The notes under the pieces were generated by a model. It was given only the letters and a program-made list of their open reading frames with translations. It was not told the DNA's origin and searched no databases. Positions 49,553 through 60,870 of a stretch of DNA of 64,000 nucleotides are shown here, piece by piece. Position 1 is the stretch's first letter. Each line of letters opens with the position of its first letter. The stretch is from Apostichopus japonicus (taxonomy: Eukaryota > Echinodermata > Holothuroidea > Aspidochirotida > Stichopodidae). The translations under genes and the position numbers were made by a program. The stretch covers positions 15,744,521-15,808,520 of the forward strand of contig NC_092562.1 in the NCBI RefSeq assembly GCF_037975245.1, given 5' to 3'.

Positions 49553-50929
49553 CCTTTTGTTGGTTTCCGGCATTACAGAGTTTTTGCTGTGAAGATTTAC
49601 AAAAACGTTGATCGACTCTTGACAGTTTGGTAGATGAATGCAATTGGTGGCAAAAGATTAGATTTGTAAAATGTCAAGGAATATGATTACTTTTGTTTTT
49701 CTTCTCTCTGTTTGTGTCAGTATTCCCTCCTTTCTGTCTGTAATTTGATTAAAAAGGATCAAATGATGGAAGATCATTCTGTTTTGAGACTTGAAATAAA
49801 TCAAGCGGGACATGTAAATTGATTTTGCAGAGGAATTACGTTTGGCATCAAATGACGAAAGAAGAAAAAAACCCATCTTGTTTCTAGGAGATAATCTCAT
49901 TAATCAAAAGATTAGTTTTCAAACCAGTTTTTCTTGTTTATTGCCTTCTCTCTTTCTCCCTCTTCTTGAAAAACATTTCTGAAATTTCAAACCAAACACT
50001 CGGGGATTTGTTTAAATGAGTAGGAAATGAAGCCCGGAAGGGTTTTAATCATTATCTCTGACTGTTTGGCATAATCTGCAAGGCTCGTATAGTTTTTGAA
50101 TTGGATTTGCGATAACGTACGATAACATCCATCTGGCGCGAGACTTTTAACGTTTGCAATATGTACATTAAAATTTGTGGGACACAGAATATTTTGTATT
50201 GGACTAAGATCAAATCTGTTAGCTAATTAGGTGTAGCCCAATGTGTGTTACCTCATTGGTCTCTTAATAATTAAAATTGAGGGCTATCTAGTTTATTTTT
50301 GAATATTACATGGCTTGGTGTCTCAGTGATACAACACTATGATCCACCAAGTTTTTTTGAGGGGCATATGCCTCACCCGCTCCATCGCCATGGTTATAAT
50401 GAGACTGCAGTCTCCCCTTCATCCCATACCAGTGTTATGGTGGGTTGGCTAAAATGCTGGGGCAGTAGATACAGTGGGTATCTGAAAGGTTGTGAGTCTA
50501 ACCTCTGCCCAGCTACAAGTAAGGTGGGTTTTTCATCCACAATCTTCTGTTCTGAAATAGTCTTTGAAATGTCCAAAATATGAGCTAAAACTGTGTAAAA
50601 TTGGATAGCCCACCTGACATGAAATGTAAGGTAGTAGCTTTTCAGTTTCTCCCACTTGTATGTGGAGGTACTTAGCACTACAAGATAAGACTGTCTTCCA
50701 GACGGAAATGTTATATATATATATATGTGTTTGAAATTGTAATGAGTTGGAAAATCCAGAACAGTGAAAAACCTTCCACCTGGACACAGGCTCCATTTTT
50801 ATATATGGACACCCATAACCACTACGCAATGGACAATGATGGTATGTCCAGAGGTTCGAAACCAGTAAGGAAGGTCTTCATTCTACTGGCTTTGCCACCT
50901 GTATCTAATAATGGTAGCTCTAATTTGGT

Positions 50930-50931
50930 GA

Positions 50932-50963
<32 letters not shown>

Positions 50964-51028
50964 GATATATATGTATATATATATATTGAATTATATTGAA
51001 ATTGTAGTGAGTTGTATATATATATATA
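50930..51028. repeat. TA-rich microsatellites
   Basis: TA runs at 50930-50986 and 51015-51028, either side of a duplicated word (GAATTATATTGAAATTGTA and the similar GAAATTGTAATGAGTTG near 50732). Confidence 0.9.
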
Positions 51029-52171
51029 TGCCAAAGGCATGATACATGGCTATTTGACTACATTGAAGATACTGTAAATGACCTTGACTACTTCAAGTGT
51101 AAAATGGTTCTGTCTCTTTACGATTCCAAGTCGGGGACGACGGAAAATGAAAGGAATAGTCATAGGGAGGCCGAGCCTCTGTCTTTTTGGCTTTTCTGTC
51201 ACCTTGATAGTGTAACATTATACTTCTATTAACTGTCTAAGAATACCTCTTGGAGAGAAATCTGAATTGGTTTCTATCTTGTTAGAAGTATTATTGGAAG
51301 TTTGGACAATTACCAACATATGCTCAGTGAAATGTAATTGGCATATAATATGCTGGCAAAAATAGGAACAGTTTGGAACTCAGAATTATCCATTTAAAGT
51401 GATTTTTTATGGCAAATTGTTTTCAACAAAATGGTCAAAGTATATTGTCGCACGCACGCAGAGGTCATTGACAGTTGTAACATGACAGAATATGAATTTG
51501 AGTGCAATGATTCTTTGACGTTGGGTTAAATGATGGGTTTTAATGATCGTTAGTATTGTCATGAAATTTTCATCTCCTGAAACAGCTCTGTGAATGATAT
51601 GTGTTATCATTGAATTTGCACAAAGAATGACATTTTCACTCATTAAAGAATTTGTAAATGAAAATGAATTTTTTGAAAGACATTAGAATAGGAAAATGGG
51701 ATGCAGCAAAAAAATTGTTCAATTTTGTCAGAGTGGTTTTAAAAGGGACTATATACAGTCACTTAAATATTGCTAGAGATGCCAACAAAATAAAACCATA
51801 AAACAAGGTTTTAAACACTGTTTGTTTTCTATTTTGCTTTAACCTTCATTGGAGTAAATTTATAGTGTATGGTTGTCATTTTTACCTCAGTGATCATTAT
51901 TCGTAAATCCTGAGAATAGAAAGAATTTTGTGTTATAAACTGTGATTTATATATTATTCAAATATCCGAGAAGAACATTCTCATTATACTGTATGCAATC
52001 TTTGAAACATCTGTAAACATGCTCTTGCATACGTGCATGGTAAACTGCCAGTCAGCTGTTCATCCGGGAAAAAATTTCCACAAAGTATGAACTACGTGAC
52101 TGGATATATTCACCGTTTAACAAGTTTAACAAGATAAACGAAAGCCTTGAACTGTTGTCATTCTCTCACAG

Positions 52172-52361
52172 GGCGATTACACCAAAATAAGCTTACGAGA
52201 ACCCTTGTACTTAGGCGGCCATCCAGCTTTGTCACACCTCTACTCGAAGACTGAGGCGACCAAAGGATTTGAAGGCTGCGTCGAGAGGCTACTCGTCATG
52301 AGCAGAAATGTAGATCTCCGACCTACACCTCAGGGAGAAGCAGAAACCGGAGTAAATGTCG
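52172..52361 (+). CDS. EGFLAM: Exon 5: last part of laminin G domain 1 (pikachurin-like)
   Basis: A 190-nt exon entering in phase 0 and leaving in phase 1, between TTCTCTCACAG and GTGAGA. It encodes GDYTKISLREPLYLGGHP, then GFEGCVERLLV and a tail ending GVNVG. The 'LYLGG' and 'F.GC...L' strands are the closing signature of an LG domain; the Cys in FEGC should pair with the first Cys of the next exon (GEC), the standard LG C-terminal disulfide. It joins cleanly to exon 4 (GRSK then GDYT), so no exon is missing between them despite a 13 kb intron. The open frame extends past the donor to 52549 but is intronic there. Confidence 0.92.
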
Positions 52362-52878
52362 GTGAGATGAGTAGAATATTAGCATCGAATAAGAGAAAGC
52401 AATGCCAAGTGTCTGTATATTATTCCCCTCGGGAATCAAAGAAAGCAACTCTCGCTGCGTTTGTAATATGTATCTGGTTTTATGATCATGTTGAAGGTAC
52501 CTGGAAGGTACCTGGAGTGTCATTTAGATTGTGTTTATTGGTGTTATAGTCACATGTAACGACATGTCTTTGATCTCTTCATGCCATTGTAAGTGGTGCC
52601 GTCATATGCCATGACATCCCTTTAATGGTGGTGTCTTGTCTCATTAATGGTGTTTCCATTTTGTCGTAATTCCACTCTGCATTCCGGGCAAGAGATCAAG
52701 AATCGTACCTTGCCAAGAATATCAGATGATAAAAAAATTGAGAAACAATATTTTGCAGTATGCTATTTTGGCAAAATGTAATTATAGAAAATGTGACAGG
52801 ACAATAACTAAGGAAGGCCGTTTGGCTCTCTGTATTCTCATTCGTGGCCTATATGTATATATTTCTCTCTCTCTCTAG
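52362..52878 (+). other. Intron 5 (517 nt)
   Basis: A short intron between the end of LG domain 1 and the following EGF. GTGAGA donor; acceptor after a CT dinucleotide run. Nothing else is seen in it. Confidence 0.85.
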
Positions 52879-53004
52879 GTGAGTGCACCTTGCCGTTGTG
52901 TCAAGAGAGCCCGTGTAATAATGGGGGTACCTGTTCGGTCATCCGACCAGATCGTCACGTCTGCCTTTGTCCGTTAGGGCACCACGGAGAGTCATGTCAA
53001 GAAG
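52879..53004 (+). CDS. EGFLAM: Exon 6: EGF domain between laminin G domains 1 and 2 (pikachurin-like)
   Basis: A 126-nt exon, phase 1 at both ends, after a CT-repeat polypyrimidine tract (CTCTCTCTCTAG) and before GTAGGT. It encodes GECTLPLCQESPCNNGGTC followed by a VCLCPLGHHGESC ending. The first Cys closes LG domain 1; the other six form one EGF domain with the classic CNNGGTC turn. A single EGF between LG1 and LG2 fits pikachurin; agrin has two there as I know it. The exon begins GTGAGT, so its 3' splice site is at the same time a strong 5' splice-site consensus, the structure of a recursive splice site. Intron 5 is only 517 nt, the second shortest seen here. Confidence 0.92.
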
Positions 53005-54116
53005 GTAGGTGTCATCTGCTGACTGTGAATTTTGCCAATGTCTTTAAATGTCACTTTAAGGTAGCGGAATTACTGAGTGAAAAGAAGTACAACGGTTTCC
53101 TTTTTGTAAACAGCGAAAGTGGAACAAGATAGGTCGCTCTTGCGATCTTCCTCTCTGACCGAACCCAGATAGTAAAGCTGGGAGGAACTTTGCTCTTAGT
53201 GTTTGCATCCACCTTGGTGACTTCTAGATTTCTGCTTTGTTATTATTATTTCTTTTGAAGGAGTCGTATTTGATTTGAGGTCAACCAAGGTCAAAGTCTG
53301 ATAATTATGTAAATGTCTTCCATTGTCCATTATATATATTTTTTATTATTCTTTGATGTTGTCAGACTTTTGTTCAACTTTATTTTGTGATACACACATT
53401 AGGAATAGTACTGTGCAATAAGGTCTCATGTATAATCTTGGGGCACCGCGTAGCTTTGTTAGAAAGTGAAAATATCTGTTTAATATGAGTGTGCATAGCT
53501 ACAAGTATCTGTTTGATAACACTGATAATCTTGTGTTGACTTTACAATACACCTGGCTCTTATCAAGACCAGTTTGAACAAGGAAATGCCAACAGGTTAT
53601 CTTTGCAATCTCAATTAAGTGGCCAGAGAGAGACCAGAGTTGCCCATTTCTCTGAGAGTACTTCATGATTGGAAGGGGGAGGTTGAGTGGTGTTTTTATT
53701 AAGTTGTCAAAATATTTGGTAATGAATAAAATAAAGCAGTGACTCTTTCTTTCCATTCCTTATCGTTGTTAAAGGGGTTGATGGCAGAAATGACTCATTT
53801 AGCCCAATTAGGTACAGGAAATATCCATGGTTTGACAGTGTATTTATTTGACTGTATAATAATAGAGAGGAAGATTTATGAGCTGGATATTGGGGGGAAT
53901 TTTGTTATTTAAAGGCCAAAAATCCTTATCAGTGAATTACTCTCATTGGTGTCCACAGGTGATTATTTATACATAAGGTAGCCTTAATGCTAGGGTAATG
54001 GTCATGGGCTGGACTTCTTTCATCATATCAGGTCTGACTTATTCAGTGGTTGTATGGATCATCAGATGACTGCATACAGTATTTTATGTCTAGGAATCAC
54101 AAAACCTCTGGTCTTT

Positions 54117-54201
54117 GTGGTGTTCCTGTTGTTTTTGTGATGAACTGTGAATGTTATTGTGGTGTTAATTCCTGTTGTTTTTGTGATGAACTGTGATGGA
54201 T
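54117..54201 (+). repeat. 42-bp tandem duplication
   Basis: GTGGTGTT, then CCTGTTGTTTTTGTGATGAA and CTGTGA occur twice, starting at 54117 and 54159. Confidence 0.85.
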
Positions 54202-57200
54202 AACATTACTGTAGGGCTTCTGGAGAGTATGTTAGTATGTTACAACAATATTCAGATAATGTCTTTCATTATAGCTGGTACATGTAGTCCAAATTGGTTT
54301 GGGACCATCTGTGCCCATTTTTGAGCTGGGTTGGCCTAAATTTTATTTCCACCTCAAATTCATTTTGGGACACATGCCTTGGCTTGGACCCGAATTTGTG
54401 GTGCCCAATATGTTTGGGACCATCTTGGCCCACATTTTCTTTACCATTGCAATTATAACTCTGCAACCTTGAATCAGATTGTAGCCAAACTTGGTATACA
54501 GTTGTTGGTTAAAAGCTGTTTACATGTGGGCAAGATTATGATATTAGGTGATGACATACAACACTTTAATATTCCACTAAGCAAGAAACCATAGTGCCCG
54601 TTTCTTTTTGTCTACTGGCCATTGTCATGAATTACTTTTCCAGAATTTCTTCAAGATGAGTACCGTGTTATAAATCCACTAGTATACATCGGTTTTGATA
54701 TATTTCTCGCGTCCCATATCAAACTTTTCACCCAGGGAGGAGGATTTTCTACCAGTACCAATTTTCATTTCACATCCCATTTTGACAACTACCACTTTTC
54801 TCCTTTCCATTTTACAACGAGGAGTCCTTGGCAGGATTTTCCCCTCAAAAGAACGTGTTACGTGTGACCGGAAAGATTCATGTAATCTCGTCCCATCCTC
54901 TTGAGAAGGTTTAACAAGATCCGTAAATCGATTTGTCTCTTGTGACATGAATCCCCGTCATCACCGACAGTAAATCTTTTGGCCTCTAGTGATGTAATCC
55001 TGTTGGAGTCAGACTGCAAAAAAAACCTCTTGCAATTTTCAATCGGAACAATTAAGAGATTGGCAGTCATCTCTCTCTGTCTCCGTCTCCATCTGTCGCT
55101 GCCTCCCTCTCTCTCTTCGTTTTTCTCCGTCTCTCCCCTCAGCAAAACTGAGAAGGGGAGACTTTCAACGGGAGGAAGCAGAGGAGGAAACAGGATTTAT
55201 GTTGACCATCAATCTTGAAGTTTCTCTTCTGTGATTGTCTCTCTTGAGTTTTGTTTATATTTTCTGTAATCGTTGCCTCACACAATTGATAGGTTGACTA
55301 TCTACCCGGCGATGAATGGCGCAGGATACGATTCTATATTGTTACAAGATGCTACGGGAACATCAGACCAGCATATTGCGTGGCATTCTTGCATATATTC
55401 TACTTTGCAATTCCGTTACAAAAGACTTCCCGAAGAAACTGGCTCGCCAGATTTTCGATAAATCCATTAAAGCTGCAAGGTTTTACTCTATGTCAGAATC
55501 TGGGCGGCTGCCATGATGGGTTGTATCATCGATGATGTGTAAGGCCATTCAACTTTGTCCAGTACAGAGTGGGATGTTCACACACTCCACAACACAATCC
55601 TAGATTTTTAAATTATTTAAAATAGACACATTTTAAATATAGTGGTTTTACCACATTTGATCTTAGTTGAGAATGATTGAACAATCTGATTTATCGTTCA
55701 ATTAACGTCCCGGACAAGTTCCTTACAATTTTGAATAAAATTGTGGAATCCGCTATTCCATCTCATGCAATGTATTTCTCGGAAAATGTGCTTCGTAGTA
55801 TTAGCAGTTCTAACCCATCATTTTATTACGTGTGTAACATCTCCCCTGGCGACTCATATATAATCACTTCAGTGAGAAAATAGAAGAAAAATAAATACAT
55901 ACAAAATAGAGTTGAAAGAAGAAGGGAACGAGAAAAACTCCCAGGCAAAATTAAATACCAGGGTGATTGATGATGTGATATTTGTGCAGTTTACCGTAAA
56001 AAGCTCTTTATCTAACCAAATCATAAGCTTGCACTTTGACAGGAAGGGAAAGTCATTTTCGGAACGGAAGAAAATGTTTCAAATTTGAAGTAGAGCATGT
56101 TAAGGTCACCTGCTGCTGCTGCCTAATAACTGCAATGGGATCCATGTCTGTTCTAATTGACCTGTGGAAGACGCAGGCTTTTTTTTAGGGGTGGGGGTGG
56201 GGGGGTGAGAAAGTGGAGGTGGTGGGTGAACATTTTCATTCAACAGAAATTGCATTTAGCTTTACAAATGACTGTAGCAATGAAGTATAGTACTAGTCAC
56301 AAATACGAAAAGCAACGTACTTTGATGGGAAACTTTCTCACAGGAAGCCTGGGAAAATGAAAGAAAAATCAGACAAGATGTAAAACAATGCTTGACTGTT
56401 TTGTTAATTCCTATGAGGGGCTCGAAATAATTAATCAACTCAAATTACAGCATGATTAGAGTACTTGTAAAAGCAGTACTTTACTGACAGTTCTTACCCC
56501 CTCCATTTCCTTCCCTAAACTTTCAAATGTTTTTAAATTATACGAATTGAAGGTCCCTGTGGGTTAGCAAATGCATAGAGAGAGGGCAACAAAATGACTC
56601 TTGAAGTTTGAGCATTTAGTGATCATTCTATTCACATTCTAGCAAAACTGGGGAGTGGGAGGGAAGGGGGGGGGAGGGGATGAAACTTTTTTTGCAAGAT
56701 ACTAAAAAAAAGTATTTCATTGCATTTACATGGGCAGTAGTGCTTCAATATCAAATTGTTGCTTGTAGTGCATCTCGCCACTATCATACTTTCACACAAA
56801 CTTTGATGAAAGGTTGAATAGACTTGTCATACCATGCAAATAGCAATCAAAGAACAAGTACATGATGTGTTGGTGCAGTGACTTACATCCACCCCGAGGT
56901 GTCCCTTCCATACAATACTGCATTGTGGGTCCTTCTCAATGGGTAATGCTCTGAGCTAACTCTCGTTTGATCTATTTTGATATCATTGTTCGGTCGCTGA
57001 ATCACTGCAGAAGAAAACCCTGACATTTCATTGAGTGAGATAACTTGTTTAAACAAAACTTCAACAGAAAACCTTTTTTCATTCTTTTTTTTTTAGAAAT
57101 CCTTAAGTCAATGACTGTTTCTCCCACATGGACCACAATAAGAAGCGTATGAAATGGTTTGTCTTAAAGTGACAGTCCAAATCTCTGTGACTTGCTAGTC

Positions 57201-57756
57201 TTGCTGTAGTTGATCCTCTGCATATGGAATGCAACTATATGCATGGAATGTAACCCTGGGCAACCCAGTACCATGTAGTGACCATGTTGGGGGAGGGGGA
57301 GGGAGGGGTGTACGAGCATAGTGGTTGATGAACTGCTACAAAATATTGATGCAGTATGCAAATGTCCTGCATTAGCCCTTGAAACCAAAAAACAAACAAA
57401 AAAACAGAGAATGTGGTTGAATTTTGCGAACTCCTGATCCACGATGTCATACATTATTTTTTCATGTTAAGCCATTCCCAGTGGTATTGATCACAAACTG
57501 TTCTTTTGCACAAGTGGCTCAATGCATTTCTCAACTCACAAAATGCATTCTTTTAGTGTTGAAAGTCTGAGCCATGTAACTTTTCCAAGATATCACTCAT
57601 TGCCGGGAATTACAGCTGAACAACGTTAATAAACTACATTGTCATAGGAAGGCTAAGATGTGTAGGATTAACACAGAGAGTAAAAGAACCATAATAGTCC
57701 TGTCCCAATTAAGGTTGAAAAGAATGGTGGTTATTAGATGACGTCATGAAAGTATA

Positions 57757-58314
57757 GGGTGCTTTTACACTAGATCCGAATCAGATCTAGACGTCAGGAT
57801 CTGATTCTGACGTCTAGATCACGGCCGTATTGTTAACGCAGTTCAGATCCGGATCTGATCCTCCTATTTTGATGCTGGCAGAAACCAGGATCTGATCCGG
57901 ACGTCGAAATCAATTGTGCAATTTAAACACTCCTGCATCAACAGTGACCCGAGATATCAGGTGACCGCATTACGTCACATCCATTCTCGCGTGAATTTCC
58001 AGTCTTGTATCATTGCATATGCTAATTCCTACGTAGATTGAGTGCATGTGGGCAGTGCATAGCATAGTATTGTCACCCTAAGGCAATGCAACCATGACAA
58101 TGAAAGTTTTGGAGTATACGTACTACACGATCAACGGCTGCGCATGACACAATTCCAATCCGATATTTTTACCAACATCCGTTGAATAGCGGGGGAGGAT
58201 CAGAGTACGACTCAAGTGTATATGCGTCAGGATCAATGCATAAATTTATCCCATGGAGAGATGAATGTCTGATAACATCAGGGAATCTGATCTGGATCTA
58301 GTGTAAAAGCACCC
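57757..58314. mobile_element. 558-bp inverted-repeat DNA element, superfamily unknown
   Basis: Starts GGGTGCTTTTACACTAGATC and ends with its exact reverse complement; the inverted repeat continues with two mismatches to about 30 bp. The subterminal regions are packed with GATCTGATC / GATCAGATC words in both orientations. There is no coding frame. The flanks (ATA on the left, TTA on the right) do not give a clear target duplication; a 3-bp PIF/Harbinger-type duplication that has mutated is possible. Confidence 0.75.
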
Positions 58315-60316
58315 TTAGTACCTACACGAAATCGCTGACTGTACGAAAATAGCTCTTGGAATTGTGTAACTTCACTTTAAAGAAACAACAGAAGATGTAT
58401 TAGGGCTGAATGCTTCTCTACAAGGGGGGAGGAGGGAGATGAGGAGACATTTCTCTGATTGGTCATCGAACCAAACCACAAAACATCATAAAGTTTTGTC
58501 TTCTCATTTTTTATAAACCACACAATGAGCTACCACTTTATAAATCTCCATTCTGTCAAATTCCGCTAAATATGACTATTTTAGGTTTCTATAGTCACCG
58601 ACCACAAGTCTCCAATATCTGTCTCTCCATTTATCTTTTTCTCAAAGTGTCCCTTTGAAGTATTTTCTGGAGACTTTCCTCCTGAAAAAAAAAGAATCCC
58701 GGGCAGGAAAGGATTCTTTTGTAAATGTCAGGCGGGGAGAGTTGGTAGATGTGTATGGCCTCGGGGAGTACACTGGTTGATAATCCAATCAAGCTTTTGT
58801 TGAACACATTCAAACTTCAGCCTGATCTATAAAGACTATTCTTCTCCGGAAATTTTGCTGAGTATATCAGGACCCGAGGTGATATGTGAACAGATGTTCA
58901 TTAAGAAGGACAGGAACCATGGCTGTAGAAAGGGTCAGTCAGCCATGCTCATTGTCACTGGGGCGTGAGCTCAGGAAGTTCTCTAGGAACGAAGGGATGC
59001 CATCGCCGCCCGTACTAGATAGCCGATGGATCTGTTCAAATATATTAACTCTTGACTGGTTAAGATGAAAAAAGAATAAAGAAATTAAGAGAAAAGTATA
59101 AAATAGAACAAATGTATTTTCTGGTTTCCTAGTTGGTTTTGCATTCTGTTATTTATTAAGTCCCTACCTTGTATGGGATACAGGTTAAGGGATGGCTAAA
59201 TTATTAGGTATTTCTCTGTAAAAATGTTTCATTTTTACTTTGCCAATTTCACTGCCAAAGCTTTGCAGTGTCAGGAGACTTCCCCCAAGTACAACAAATG
59301 CTTAGCAATATCATTTTGTGCGAGCTTGGCTTTTGCGTCCTTGAAAGCGCCAGTGTTTGTACTATAGTTTTGAGGCTTAAAATATGAAATTATCCATATG
59401 CTGAACTTACTGTATAGTTGATGGTTGTAAAGCTGTAAGAAGATGATGTACTGCTTAGAGCTAAGAGGTATAAAAAGTAAAATTGTATTTAGAGATTATA
59501 TGGGGGTCAGTAACCTCCTCATATGGGACTTATCTGTACATATTGAATGTGATGTCTGTGTATTCGGCCAAGGACAGTGTGTCAATAGAGTTTATGGAAG
59601 GTTATCGGTCGTAAACTTGATAAGCTTTAAAGCTTTCACACTTACGGAAGAAGTTGCTTTGGATTATTTCTTTTCAAAGTATGCATTTCCTTCATTGATC
59701 CTCTCTTGATCAAGTAAACTTTCCTTTTCAAAACTCAAAACTTTGGAATATGTTTGACAGTGATGCACTGAATTGAATTACTTGTAGTGAAATGCCTCTT
59801 AATATGGGACCTTCCTTCCCTCCCTCCCCCCAATAAACCCTTCCCTGATGATGAATAATTACTCCTTTCAATTACTTACAGTACAGAGGCAAAGCAGCGC
59901 CAATCCCATGTGGGAGGGATAAGGGGGAAGGGGGGTGTAGCAAAGACATTGATCCCATGTGATCCCTCATCTGGAAGGATTATATGATTAACATGACATG
60001 GAATCACCTCACAGATGATGTGAAAGCACAACGTTTTGTTGTTATTAAGAAGCACAATATCATCCTCATGATGGACAGACAACCTTACATCCGTGGATGT
60101 CTCTTTCAAGGGGGGGGGGAGAGCATGGGGTAGAGGGTCCCACCCTAGTTGGGTGATTTTCCCGAGTAGAAGCATGTAAAAAACTTACAATAAACTATAA
60201 GAACTATTTTTCATTCTCCTAGCTTCTTTATGAATGTATTGATGGATTATCAGTCTATTAGACATACATCACCCACTGGTAACCGCTGGTAAAATGATTT
60301 CATTTTTCATCCTCAG

Positions 60317-60554
60317 AGCTGCTGGTAGATATCCCATCATTCGGTGGTACATCCTACATCGCCCATGGTAGTCTTTCCAATCAACACCTGTCCTTCATAG
60401 AAGTTGAAGTGGTATTTCGACCCAGAGGCCTGAATGGGGTCATCCTCTATAGTGGACTAAACATTGACGGTACGGGAGACTTCATATCGTTATCTCTCAG
60501 CGACGGACACGTGGAATTTCGATTTGATTGTGGATCTGGGCCTGCTATAATAAG
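60317..60554 (+). CDS. EGFLAM: Exon 7: first half of laminin G domain 2 (pikachurin-like)
   Basis: A 238-nt exon entering in phase 1 and leaving in phase 2, between TTTCATCCTCAG and GTAGGT. It encodes ELLVDIPSFGGTSYIAHG, then FIEVEVVFRPRGLNGVILY and GDFISLSLSDGHVEFRFD, ending FDCGSGPAIIR with the last Arg split across the intron. The fold pattern matches LG domain 1 strand for strand. The sequence 'GHVEFRFDCGSG' is what I recall in vertebrate pikachurin, and is the main reason for preferring it to agrin, whose matching segment lacks the Cys. Compared with LG1, the intron in this domain lies 11 codons later but in the same phase and also splits an Arg codon. Confidence 0.93.
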
Positions 60555-60564
60555 GTAGGTTAAA

Positions 60565-60870
60565 CCCGAAATGGAATCAACATCAGTAGGTAACTTGATT
60601 AGAGGACTTCATCATGAGTTGGTAACCTTAAGTTAGAAACAACATCTGAACAACATCAGTAGGTAACTTCATTGGTAAACAACATCAAAAGGTAGCTTGA
60701 TTAATTGGTAAACAACATCAGCAGGTAACTTACAAACAATCAATTGGTAACTGGGTTGGTAAACAGCATCAGTAGGTAACCGGAACAGAAATCCACATCA
60801 GTTTTAGGAAACAACATCAGAAGTTATCTTCACCAGTTGACAAGATCAGAAGGTAACTTCAACACTGACA
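60565..60870 (+). repeat. Imperfect minisatellite of AACATCAGTAGGTAAC, just after the exon 7 donor
   Basis: About nine degenerate units with cores AACATCAGTAGGTAAC and TTGGTAAAC, spaced roughly 30-45 bp. It starts about 10 nt into the intron. Many units contain AGGTAAC, which looks like a weak splice donor. Confidence 0.75.

Larger units (their letters stand above)
39107..52171 (+). other. Intron 4 (about 13 kb)
   Basis: Starts with a ~215-bp tandem duplication that includes its own donor. It further holds two copies of the TTAA-flanked MITE (41706-42037, 48980-49345), a cluster of TGACTC-like motifs (44491-45815), an AATT repeat (49531-49552) and TA-rich repeats near 50710-51030. Stretches 39530-41700, 42040-44480 and 45820-48970 hold no recognised element apart from G or C runs. 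Confidence 0.8.
53005..60316 (+). other. Intron 6 (about 7.3 kb)
   Basis: Lies between the EGF and LG domain 2. It contains a ~42-bp tandem duplication (54117-54201), a pyrimidine-rich patch (55070-55140) and a 558-bp inverted-repeat element (57757-58314). A GC-richer segment at about 58880-59040 was examined for an exon and not supported. The rest shows nothing recognisable. Confidence 0.8.

Noticed and set aside
50440-50520. tRNA-like stretch (GTGGGTATCTGAAAGGTTGT and a degenerate B box)
   Set aside because: The B box is poor (GAGTCTAACCTC), no cloverleaf can be drawn, and no tail or target duplication was found; it could be a SINE remnant but support is too thin.
52362-52549. Read-through of exon 5 into a longer open frame
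   Set aside because: The canonical GTGAGA donor, the in-phase EGF exon downstream and the loss of LG-like sequence after 52361 all place the exon end there.
58880-59068. GC-richer open frame of about 60 residues in intron 6
   Set aside because: No fitting acceptor and donor in phase 1, no similarity to EGF or LG modules, and the flanking exons join without it.
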